NCBI GenBank assembly: GCA_012520615.1
Contig: JAAYNX010000111.1
Location: 1 to 36,985 of the forward strand
Direction of reading: 5' to 3'
Source of the DNA: Clostridiaceae bacterium
Lineage (GTDB): Bacteria; Bacillota; Clostridia; DSM-8532
Length of the DNA stretch: 36,985 nt
The notes below the pieces were generated by a model. That model was not told the DNA's origin, did no database searches, and saw only the letters and a list, made by a program, of their open reading frames with translations. The translations under genes and the position numbers were made by a program. This document shows positions 7,251 to 17,394 of the stretch, piece by piece (position 1 is the stretch's first letter; each line of letters starts with the position of its first letter).

Positions 7251-8252
7251 ATGGATAAATTCACACGCGTTATAAGAACAGATATGGCTGATGAGTCAAG
7301 GGTTGTCGGAGCCGGCACACAGGCCAGAACCGAGACCAGTGGCCTTGGTGAAGGAATTAGAATAGAAAAAGATGGTGATGGAGATGTGGCAATTACCAGA
7401 GTTCATGTGGACACACAAGAGGGAGAGCAAAAGGTAGGAAAACCAATTGGAAGTTATATAACGATGGATATACCCAAGGTGCATGAAAAGAGCAGGGATC
7501 TTTATGAGAAATCCTGCAGAATGCTGGCAAGGGAGTTGGAGCGCCTTATTCATTTGAATAAAAATGAAACTGTCTTAATTGTGGGGCTTGGCAATTGGAA
7601 TGTAACGGCTGACGCTCTTGGCCCAAAAGTGGCACAGTCTGTTCTGGTAACAAGGCACATATATGAGTATCTTCCGAAAGAGGTTGATGAAACGGAACGA
7701 CCGGTCTGTGCCATATCCCCCGGCGTACTCGGTATAACCGGGATAGAAACAGGTCATATCATCAAAGGAATAGTCGATAATGTAAAACCTTCGCTGGTGA
7801 TTGCGGTAGATGCGCTAGCCTCTAGAAGTATGAGCAGAGTCAACTCATCAATACAATTGGCGAATACGGGGATTGCCCCTGGATCCGGTGTCGGCAATAA
7901 AAGATTGGCGCTTAACAAAGAATCCCTTGGGGTGCCGGTTATAGCAATTGGCATACCTACTGTGGTAGATGCAGCGACTATGGCAAGCGATGTCCTTGAC
8001 CTTGTAATGGATAATATGATGGAGCAGGCGGGCCAAGGCAGTGAGTTCTACAAGATGCTGATGGGAATTGACAGGGACGAAAAGTATCGTATGATAATTG
8101 AACTTCTTGAACCCTATTCGGGAAATCTTGTTGTGACGCCCAAAGATACCGATGATATAGTTGATTATTTGTCAAAGCTTGTTGCTAACGGTATTAATAT
8201 GGCTTTACATGAAAACATTGGTCCAGACGACGTAGATAGGTTTATTCAGTAG
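7251..8252 (+). CDS. gpr: GPR, germination protease for small acid-soluble spore proteins
   Basis: GPR is the spore protease that cleaves alpha/beta and gamma SASPs early in germination. It is made in the forespore as a zymogen that loses a short N-terminal propeptide. The 333-residue protein shows the N-terminal motif RTDMADE, resembling the family's autoprocessing site, then VLIVGLGNWNVTADALGPKV, AISPGVLGITGIET, VDALASRS and NTGIAPGSGVGNKR, all diagnostic of the family. AGGAGG lies 7 bases before the ATG. A weak sigma-G-like pair (GAATG near 7193, CAATAATA at 7214-7221, 16-bp spacer) lies upstream but falls short of the usual spacing. A substrate class gene, a SASP, is at the right edge of the window. 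Confidence 0.96.
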   Translation: MDKFTRVIRTDMADESRVVGAGTQARTETSGLGEGIRIEKDGDGDVAITRVHVDTQEGEQKVGKPIGSYITMDIPKVHEKSRDLYEKSCRMLARELERLIHLNKNETVLIVGLGNWNVTADALGPKVAQSVLVTRHIYEYLPKEVDETERPVCAISPGVLGITGIETGHIIKGIVDNVKPSLVIAVDALASRSMSRVNSSIQLANTGIAPGSGVGNKRLALNKESLGVPVIAIGIPTVVDAATMASDVLDLVMDNMMEQAGQGSEFYKMLMGIDRDEKYRMIIELLEPYSGNLVVTPKDTDDIVDYLSKLVANGINMALHENIGPDDVDRFIQ

Positions 8253-8353
8253 GCATCATTTGTAAGAGAGTTGCTGTTGTTCGATTTCCACTATTATTTG
8301 AGTGCAAGTTAGTGTATTATATGTAATACAGTAATTAATGGAGTGGTTGACTG

Positions 8354-11267
<2,914 letters not shown>

Positions 11268-11280
11268 CTCTTAAGCTGGG

Positions 11281-11328
11281 CCCCAGAAATTTCGATATTA
11301 TTAGAGAGACTAATGATAAAAACTGGGG
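11281..11328 (+). promoter_or_regulatory. Long hairpin in the leader of the HD-GYP gene
   Basis: CCCCAG (11281-11286) pairs with CTGGGG (11323-11328), and inside it ATTATTAG (11297-11304) pairs with CTAATGAT (11310-11317) around a 5-nt loop. No T-run follows and GGAGG comes five bases later, so it is more likely an RNA-stability or translation-control element than a terminator. It does not match the c-di-GMP riboswitch cores I know. Confidence 0.45.
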
Positions 11329-11346
11329 GACTGGAGGCTGTATGGC

Positions 11347-12405
11347 ATGGTAACTAAAAAGATGCTATTACCCATTGAATTGGTAAATCCGGGTATGAAA
11401 ACAGCAGAGGTCGTGTTTAACAAGCAAGGAAATGTAATGTTGTGGGACGGAGTTGCATTGGATGGTAATACAATTCAACGCCTTAAAAATGTAGGAGTTG
11501 ATGAAATATACGTCCAGCTTGATGAACCGCAGGAAATGAGCGGGTTTGATTATAGCCAAGATTCCCCGGAGCATTTCAAAATCGAGTATGAACATGATCT
11601 TAATTCCACAAAGCAATTGTTCCAAGCTATATCATCCGGTAGGAACATTGATGTGGAGGCCGCCAATACCATAGTAGGCTCAATTGTACATAAGTCCGAG
11701 AGCAACCGCAATATTATCGATACCATAACACAAGTTAGAAGCATAGATGAATATACGTATTACCATAGTGTTAATGTTTCTTTGCTCAGTATGATTATTG
11801 GGAAATGGCTGAGACTGGACGAATACCACATTAGAAATTTGACTCAGGCTGCACTGCTTCATGACGTAGGAAAGACAAGAATACCGTTGCAAATACTTAA
11901 TAAGCCCGGCAAACTTACAGAGAGTGAATTTAATGAAATGAAAAGGCACTCTGAGTATGGATATAGTATTGTCAAAAATTCAGCCGAGATTTCTCCGGAA
12001 GTAGCCAAGGCAATCCTTACGCACCATGAGAAAGAAGATGGAAGCGGTTATCCTATGGGAATTACGGGAAATAAAATAAATCTGTACTCTAAAATTATTA
12101 CAGTGGCAGACATATTTGATGCAATGACAGCCAACCGCTCATATAAAAGTAAAGATACACCCTTTAAGGTATTCGAATTGATGCAGCATGGAAGTTTTGG
12201 AATACTGGACCCCATAGTATTAAAAGTATTTTTAGATAACATAACTACCTATTATATTGGCTCCAAAGTATTGCTTAATACAGGAGAGCAGGGAAATGTA
12301 GTATTTATGAATAAATCTAACCTATCCCGCCCCGTAGTACAAGTCGACGATAGGTACATTGACACCTCGGTATCAAAAATAGTGAGGATTAAAGAATTCC
12401 TCTGA
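11347..12405 (+). CDS. HD-GYP domain protein, probable cyclic-di-GMP phosphodiesterase
   Basis: HD-GYP proteins hydrolyse cyclic di-GMP. The 352-residue protein has an N-terminal region of about 125 residues with no recognised sensor (MLLPIELVNPGMKTAEVVFN, resembling other HD-GYP N-termini). The catalytic domain shows His140, the HD pair 172-173 (LLHDVGKTRIP), His201, His226-His227, the GYP triplet at 234-236 (HHEKEDGSGYP) and Asp255 (VADIFDAMTANRSY). All metal-binding motifs are present, so activity is expected. About 40 C-terminal residues beyond the domain carry a PilZ-like-sized beta segment of unclear role. GGAGG sits 9 bases before ATG 11347. It has no membrane segment, so it is likely cytosolic. 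Two DUF881 genes follow closely. Confidence 0.92.
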   Translation: MVTKKMLLPIELVNPGMKTAEVVFNKQGNVMLWDGVALDGNTIQRLKNVGVDEIYVQLDEPQEMSGFDYSQDSPEHFKIEYEHDLNSTKQLFQAISSGRNIDVEAANTIVGSIVHKSESNRNIIDTITQVRSIDEYTYYHSVNVSLLSMIIGKWLRLDEYHIRNLTQAALLHDVGKTRIPLQILNKPGKLTESEFNEMKRHSEYGYSIVKNSAEISPEVAKAILTHHEKEDGSGYPMGITGNKINLYSKIITVADIFDAMTANRSYKSKDTPFKVFELMQHGSFGILDPIVLKVFLDNITTYYIGSKVLLNTGEQGNVVFMNKSNLSRPVVQVDDRYIDTSVSKIVRIKEFL

Positions 12406-12429
12406 TCATAAGAGAAAGGCAGGATTTAA

Positions 12430-13146
12430 ATGAGTAAAGGCCATAGTGCCATGATATTTATATTGTTTGTTATGTTTGGAATGCTAATAAATCTCCAAGT
12501 CAAAGGTGTTATTATGGAAGAGCCTCAGACTGGAGTATCGGCTAAGGAACTTGCAGCACAACTTGAAATGGAGATTAATGAGAATAAAAAGCTTATGGAG
12601 CAATTGTCAGCCATAGAAGCTGAGCGTGATGTGCTCTGGAAAAACATAGGGAATAATTTAAACAACCAAGAGATAAATGAATTACTAAAACAGAGAGATT
12701 ATGAGTATCTCAGGGCAGGGCTGGTTTCCGTTACGGGAGACGGAGTAGTAATCACAATGGAAGATGCGCCTGCAAAGGGTGATCTCGACATAGAAGAATA
12801 TATTATACATGATAGAAATGTAAATGACATATTAGATGAGTTGAAGGCAAACGGTGCCCAAGCAATTTCGGTAAACGGTGAGAGAGTAGTACTAAACACA
12901 AAACCAGTTTGCGCAGGCCCAACAATTATAGTCAATGAAAGCAGGTATCCACCTCCATATGTAATAAAGGCAATCGGGGATCCGGATATTCTATATGATG
13001 CAATCGAAAGTATGACGCAGGTTGCTTTTATGCGGTTGGTTAATATTCGCATTGATGTTGAAAAGCAGGAGGATATTACTATTAACAGATATCGGATGTA
13101 TAGTCCATTGGAAAACTCACTAGACGGTTTGGAGGTGGTTAAATAG
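12430..13146 (+). CDS. DUF881 family membrane protein, first of a pair
   Basis: This 238-residue protein has one N-terminal membrane helix (about 5-24), a predicted coiled coil (about 35-85, rich in Glu/Lys/Leu) and the DUF881 extracytoplasmic domain, seen as GLVSVTGDGVVITMEDAP, ILDELKANGAQAISVNGERVV and PPYVIKAIGDPDIL. Family members (such as YlxW/YlxX types in Bacillus) are often linked to division or sporulation loci, but no biochemical activity is established. The start follows AGGCAGG by 7 bases. The stop codon shares its last base with the GTG of the next gene, so the pair is translationally coupled. Confidence 0.88.
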   Translation: MSKGHSAMIFILFVMFGMLINLQVKGVIMEEPQTGVSAKELAAQLEMEINENKKLMEQLSAIEAERDVLWKNIGNNLNNQEINELLKQRDYEYLRAGLVSVTGDGVVITMEDAPAKGDLDIEEYIIHDRNVNDILDELKANGAQAISVNGERVVLNTKPVCAGPTIIVNESRYPPPYVIKAIGDPDILYDAIESMTQVAFMRLVNIRIDVEKQEDITINRYRMYSPLENSLDGLEVVK

Positions 13147-13838
13147 TGAAAACTTTTAAGACGATATCCCTTACAGCCGTATGTCTTATTTTAGGTATTA
13201 TTATGGCTTGGCAGTATCGAAGTGTGAAGCTGAACCAAGTTTTAGCCCAATATGAGAAGAAAAGCGTAAACGAGATAATAGATGAGCTTTTAATAGAAAA
13301 AAATAATAACGAAAACTTAAAGCAGCGGCTTCAGGAACTCCAGAAAGAAGTTGATACTCTCAAAGCAGGTGAAACAGGCGTAAAAGAAAACGTGGAAGCT
13401 CTGGAGCAATCTGTACTGATAGCCCGCATGAAGGCGGGGTTGGAAACAGTCAAGGGGTCGGGCTTGATAATTACAATAGAGGCAAGCGGGCTCAAATCAG
13501 TGGAAGACCGTCATATTGAGGAACTGATTAACGAGCTTAAAGCCAGTGATGTTCAGGCTATTTCTGTAAATGATGAAAGAGTTGTTGCAATGAGTGAGAT
13601 AAGAAAAGCCGGAAACTATATCATGGTAAACGGGAACCAACTTGTTCCGCCTTACACAATAAAGGCTATAGGAAATGCGGATAATATGGAAAGGTCCCTG
13701 AAGCTTTTAGGCGGTGTTCTGGAGAAGTATCAATACTATGAGTTTAAAACAAGTTTAAAAAAAGAGGAGAATATTGTTATTCCTGCAGTTCGGGAGGAAT
13801 ATATAAAGATTGATAAGCTTACACCAGTAGTACAGTAG
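13146..13838 (+). CDS. DUF881 family membrane protein, second of a pair
   Basis: This 230-residue paralogue of the preceding protein has the same order: membrane helix (about 5-23), coiled coil (about 35-85), then the DUF881 domain (GLIITIEASG, LINELKASDVQAISVNDERVV, PPYTIKAIGNADNM). The GTG start is preceded by GGAGGTGG and overlaps the previous stop. The two proteins are similar in domain order but clearly diverged at sequence level, consistent with an old duplication and perhaps a heteromeric complex through the coiled coils. A terminator follows at 13913-13944. Function unknown. Confidence 0.87.
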   Translation: MKTFKTISLTAVCLILGIIMAWQYRSVKLNQVLAQYEKKSVNEIIDELLIEKNNNENLKQRLQELQKEVDTLKAGETGVKENVEALEQSVLIARMKAGLETVKGSGLIITIEASGLKSVEDRHIEELINELKASDVQAISVNDERVVAMSEIRKAGNYIMVNGNQLVPPYTIKAIGNADNMERSLKLLGGVLEKYQYYEFKTSLKKEENIVIPAVREEYIKIDKLTPVVQ

Positions 13839-13912
13839 AGATTCACCAGACTGCTTTTGTACACTTTAGTAATTTTAGCCTGTCCGTGCGGAATATAATG
13901 TTGTTAGGAGAT

Positions 13913-13944
13913 AAGAGTCATTCATTAGTAATGGCTCTTTTTTA
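13913..13944 (+). terminator. Terminator between the DUF881 pair and pdaA
   Basis: AAGAGTCATT (13913-13922) pairs with AATGGCTCTT (13930-13939) with one G-U pair, followed by a T-run. It ends the HD-GYP/DUF881 unit only 16 bp before pdaA, so the pdaA operon start must lie inside or upstream of the hairpin, or depend on read-through. Confidence 0.8.
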
Positions 13945-13959
13945 TTTCGGTGGTGTAAA

Positions 13960-14865
13960 GTGGAAAAGATCTATAAATATTTTAGTTTTACTATTCTGGG
14001 AATATTGGCTGTAATAACGGTATACATGCTTATTATCCCTGAAATACCTGCTATTTCGGCATTGACCTATTCGGAGGAATTAACGGGGTCTTTGTCTGAA
14101 GGGGATGCCGGCATTGAAGAAAATCACCAATTTTATGCATCGGGAGTTAATGACAAGTACAATGGCCTAAAAAGCTGGGGAATTGCCAGAGGCAAGAATG
14201 GTGAACTTCCCAGGGCAGATCCCGGAGCCCCTGAAATACTTTCAAAATATAATTCCATATATTTGGGGGACACGGAAAAAAAGACTATATATCTGACTTT
14301 TGATGAGGGTTATGAAAATGGGTATACCGCTAAAATTTTAGATGTACTCTTTGAAAACAAGGTTAAGGCAATATTCTTTATTACCGGACCATATTTGGAT
14401 AAGGAAGACGAGCTGGTTCGCCGGATGCTGGATGAGGGGCATGCAGTTGGGAATCACACCATTAACCACAAAAGCCTGCCTATGTTGGATAATAAGGAGA
14501 TTGAAGAAGAAGTTGTAGGATTGGATAGACGTTTTTATCAGAAGTATGGAAAAAATATGATTTTCTTAAGGCCACCAAAAGGGGAGTATAGTGAAAGATC
14601 CCTTGAAGTAACATCAAAATTGGGATACGTCAATGTTTTCTGGAGCTTTGCTTATGATGATTGGGCTGTAGACCGCCAAAGAGGATCGAAATATGCATTT
14701 GAAAAGGTAACACAGAATCTTCACAATGGTGAAATAATGCTCCTTCACGCAGTCTCCAAAGACAATTGCGAGGCACTTAACTCAATTATTGAACATGTAA
14801 GATCTGTCGGATACGAATTCGGAGATGTATTTGACCTTGAAAAGCTTGCAAGAGGTGAGGGTTGA
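13960..14865 (+). CDS. pdaA: PdaA-like polysaccharide deacetylase (delta-lactam forming)
   Basis: PdaA removes the acetyl group from muramic acid in spore cortex and closes the delta-lactam needed for cortex lysis at germination. The 301-residue protein has an N-terminal membrane helix (about 6-27), the characteristic KSWGIARGKNGELPRADPG leader to the domain, and NodB motifs TFDEGYENG (about 112; the usual second Asp is Glu, as in PdaA proteins), HTINHKSLP (metal His pair, about 165) and RPPKGEYS. The GTG start follows GGTGGT. It overlaps yqfC (TGATG), so sporulation-specific expression with yqfC/yqfD is likely. The amidase at 8354 would supply the substrate if it is CwlD-like. Confidence 0.93.
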   Translation: MEKIYKYFSFTILGILAVITVYMLIIPEIPAISALTYSEELTGSLSEGDAGIEENHQFYASGVNDKYNGLKSWGIARGKNGELPRADPGAPEILSKYNSIYLGDTEKKTIYLTFDEGYENGYTAKILDVLFENKVKAIFFITGPYLDKEDELVRRMLDEGHAVGNHTINHKSLPMLDNKEIEEEVVGLDRRFYQKYGKNMIFLRPPKGEYSERSLEVTSKLGYVNVFWSFAYDDWAVDRQRGSKYAFEKVTQNLHNGEIMLLHAVSKDNCEALNSIIEHVRSVGYEFGDVFDLEKLARGEG

Positions 14866-15185
14866 TGAAAAGAGGTATTTATAGATTGAAAGGAGCTAAA
14901 AAGGATAAAAAGGAGCCTGGGGAAAGCCTAGGCGAGAGACTTGCGCGGCTGTTTGAAATACCGGGAGATGTTTACGGCAATCGCCCCAAGGTCACTGCTA
15001 TTGGCAGAGGCGAGGTCCTGGTTGAAAATTTCAGAGGGATAATGGATTTTCAAAACGGTATTATAAGAATTAATACAAATAACGGAATAATAAAAGTTAC
15101 TGGAGACGACCTGACTATAAGAGAGATAACCAATGAAGAAATCATTATAGGAGGTAAGATTTCAAATATTGATTATGATGCCTAA
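14865..15185 (+). CDS. yqfC: Sporulation protein YqfC
   Basis: YqfC is a small conserved protein of spore formers, sigma-E controlled in Bacillus, of unknown biochemical function. The product is 106 residues: a basic N-terminus (KGAKKDKKEPGES), then the conserved segment LARLFEIPGDVYGNRPKVTAIGRGEVLVENFRGIMDF and a beta-rich end (GIIKVTGDDLTIREI). ATG 14865 overlaps the pdaA stop and lies 4 bases after GGTGAGG; the in-frame TTG one codon earlier is the alternative. yqfD follows after 18 bp, the standard order in spore formers. Confidence 0.93.
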   Translation: MKRGIYRLKGAKKDKKEPGESLGERLARLFEIPGDVYGNRPKVTAIGRGEVLVENFRGIMDFQNGIIRINTNNGIIKVTGDDLTIREITNEEIIIGGKISNIDYDA

Positions 15186-15203
15186 AAGAGAGTTGGTTAG
15201 ATT

Positions 15204-16397
15204 ATGTTTCTTGTTCATTTATGGAATTATATTAGGGGATATGTTATCATAATAGTTACTGGCAAAAGTGTAGAGCGCTTTATAAACATTTGTTCAAAGC
15301 GCCAGATTCTTTTGTGGGATATAGTTAGAGTTGATGCAGAATCAGCCACTATGAAGGCAAGCCTTCGGGGATTTCGGCTAATGAGGCCGGCGGCAAAAAA
15401 ATCCGGATGCAGAGTCCATATAAAAGAAAAGTGCGGGTTGCCATTTTTTCTGTATCGCTTTAAAAGAAGAAAAGGATTCAAGCTGGGGTTACTCATTTTT
15501 GCAGCCTTGTTAATACTTTCCGCATCTATTATCTGGGACATTGAGATAATTGGTTGTAAGCCGGAAATGATTCCACAGGTTATGAATGTCTTAAATGTGG
15601 ATAATATAGGGAGAGGAAGCTTTAAAATGAGGCTGAATCCGAAAAATATAGCAACCAAACTGGCTCTGAACATTGACGGAATAGCCTGGGCAGGAGTGGA
15701 AATTAAGGGTGTCAAACTTTTTATAACAATTAAGGATAGCATAGACGCCCCGGTTTTGATAAAAAATAATGAATCATTTAATATTGTTGCCGAAAGAGAT
15801 GGCTTAATTAAAAGCATGGAAATATATGCAGGCAATCCACTGGCTAAAGAAGGGGAAACCGTAAAAAAGGGGCAAGTACTCGTATCAGGCAGGCTTGAAA
15901 GTAAAAATCCGGAATTCGGTTCACGTGACATACATGCCCTAGGAAAGATTATTGCAAGAACATGGTACGAGAATTCGCAGCCTGTTTCTATGGTACACAC
16001 CAAGAGGCTGAAAACAGGAGAGATTCATGAAACCGTTTATTTAAGATTTCTAGACAGCAGGCTTAAGATATCCGGGGGAGATGTGCCCTATGAAATGTTT
16101 GAGACTGTTACTGTTGAAAAGCCTATTACAGGCCCGTTCGGGCTGAAACTGCCTGTTGGGTTGACTGTTGAAAAAAACTCTGAAATAATTGAAAAACAAG
16201 TGGATCTGACATTGGAGGAAGCTCTGGCAGTAACCACAGAAACCATAAAAAATGATTTAATGAAGATGCTTCCTAAGGATTGCCGTATTGTTGACGAGAT
16301 AGTTAAACAATATAATGGAGATAATGATAAAGTATATATACAAGTAGTTTTTGAATGCGAGGAAGATATAGCAGGTCTTGTGCCTGTATTACAGTGA
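15204..16397 (+). CDS. yqfD: Sporulation protein YqfD
   Basis: YqfD (SpoIV-like stage membrane protein) occurs throughout endospore formers and is needed for efficient sporulation; its mechanism is unknown. The 397-residue protein has an amphipathic N-terminus, a basic region (KRRKGFKLG) just before a membrane helix at about 93-112, then a long extracytoplasmic part with WDIEIIGC, GIAWAGVEIKG and VAERDGLIKSMEIYAGNPLAKEGETVKKGQVLVSG, the last resembling a short lipoyl/hybrid-motif hairpin. The C-terminus ends 31 bp before the preferred phoH start, or overlaps it by 20 bp if the upstream TTG is used. The Shine-Dalgarno is weak, consistent with coupling to yqfC. Confidence 0.93.
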   Translation: MFLVHLWNYIRGYVIIIVTGKSVERFINICSKRQILLWDIVRVDAESATMKASLRGFRLMRPAAKKSGCRVHIKEKCGLPFFLYRFKRRKGFKLGLLIFAALLILSASIIWDIEIIGCKPEMIPQVMNVLNVDNIGRGSFKMRLNPKNIATKLALNIDGIAWAGVEIKGVKLFITIKDSIDAPVLIKNNESFNIVAERDGLIKSMEIYAGNPLAKEGETVKKGQVLVSGRLESKNPEFGSRDIHALGKIIARTWYENSQPVSMVHTKRLKTGEIHETVYLRFLDSRLKISGGDVPYEMFETVTVEKPITGPFGLKLPVGLTVEKNSEIIEKQVDLTLEEALAVTTETIKNDLMKMLPKDCRIVDEIVKQYNGDNDKVYIQVVFECEEDIAGLVPVLQ

Positions 16398-16428
16398 AAA
16401 CTTAATTGAGAGAAAGGCAGAAAAAGCT

Positions 16429-17394
16429 TTGGATACTGTTGTTGAAAGGCATGTAGAATTACCTGAACCGAGTTTGGCACTAAACCTGTTCGGTGCAAAT
16501 GATAAAAATATAAAAATGATTGAAGATAGATTGGATGTTAAAATCACGGCCAGAAACGATGAGTTGCATATAGCTGGTTTCGAGAGCCGTGCAGATATTG
16601 CCGCTGATATCCTGAAAAAGCTGATGGAAATAGCTAAAAGTGGAGACAGCATTACAGAACAAAATGTCCGCTATCTTCTAGAACTTACTGAAGAAGAGCG
16701 GATTATCGATAATAATATATTATTGGATCAGATATGTGTAACATACAGGGGAAAGCCCATCAAGTCAAAAACTCTAGGACAGAAGAAATATGTAGAGGCT
16801 ATGCGTAAAAGTCCTATCGTTTTTGGGGTAGGGCCTGCCGGCACTGGTAAAACCTTTCTTGCTGTTGCGCTTGCCGTGATGGCATTCAGAAAAAAGATAG
16901 TCAGCCGTATTATTTTGACACGTCCTGCAGTCGAAGCCGGTGAACGGTTGGGATTTCTCCCCGGTGACCTTCAAAACAAGGTAGATCCATATCTACGCCC
17001 TTTATATGATGCCCTTTATCAGATAATGGGCCCCGAAACCTATCAGAGCAACCTGGAAAAAGGCATTATTGAGGTTGCTCCTCTTGCGTATATGAGGGGA
17101 AGAACTCTTGATGATGCATTTATTATTTTAGATGAGGCACAAAACACGACACCGGAGCAAATGAAAATGTTTCTTACACGAATGGGAATAGGCTCTAGGA
17201 TGGTTATAACTGGTGATATAACACAGATTGACCTTCCGGGAGGCAAATCCGGCCTTGTTGAGGCCAGAAGAATTCTCAAGAACGTGGATGGGCTGGAATT
17301 TGTTTATTTAACGGAACGTGATGTGGTAAGGCACGAGCTTGTCCAACGGATTGTGAAAGCGTATGAATATGACGCGAAAGGTAGGGGCTTGTAA
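16429..17394 (+). CDS. phoH: PhoH-family ATPase
   Basis: PhoH-type proteins are cytosolic P-loop ATPases, linked to RNA metabolism by their conserved neighbourhood with ybeY. The product is about 321 residues from TTG 16429, which follows AAAGG, and begins LDTVVERHVELPEPSL; an in-frame TTG at 16378 would overlap yqfD and is the alternative. An N-terminal KH-like region (DRLDVKITARNDELHIAG) precedes the Walker A motif GPAGTGKT (about 134), TRPAVEAGERLGFLPGD, Walker B IILDEAQN (about 232) and TGDITQIDLPGGKSGL. Its stop overlaps the ATG of pgpH. The phoH-pgpH-ybeY-dgkA order is conserved in Firmicutes. Confidence 0.94.
   Translation: MDTVVERHVELPEPSLALNLFGANDKNIKMIEDRLDVKITARNDELHIAGFESRADIAADILKKLMEIAKSGDSITEQNVRYLLELTEEERIIDNNILLDQICVTYRGKPIKSKTLGQKKYVEAMRKSPIVFGVGPAGTGKTFLAVALAVMAFRKKIVSRIILTRPAVEAGERLGFLPGDLQNKVDPYLRPLYDALYQIMGPETYQSNLEKGIIEVAPLAYMRGRTLDDAFIILDEAQNTTPEQMKMFLTRMGIGSRMVITGDITQIDLPGGKSGLVEARRILKNVDGLEFVYLTERDVVRHELVQRIVKAYEYDAKGRGL

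Noticed and set aside
8313-8330. TGTATTA-TATG-TAATACA palindrome before the amidase as an operator
   Set aside because: A single A/T-rich 7-bp palindrome with a 4-bp centre is weak evidence and no second copy was found.
15227-16003. 258-codon minus-strand ORF opposite yqfD
   Set aside because: It is fully antisense to a conserved gene and its translation shows no domain or start site.
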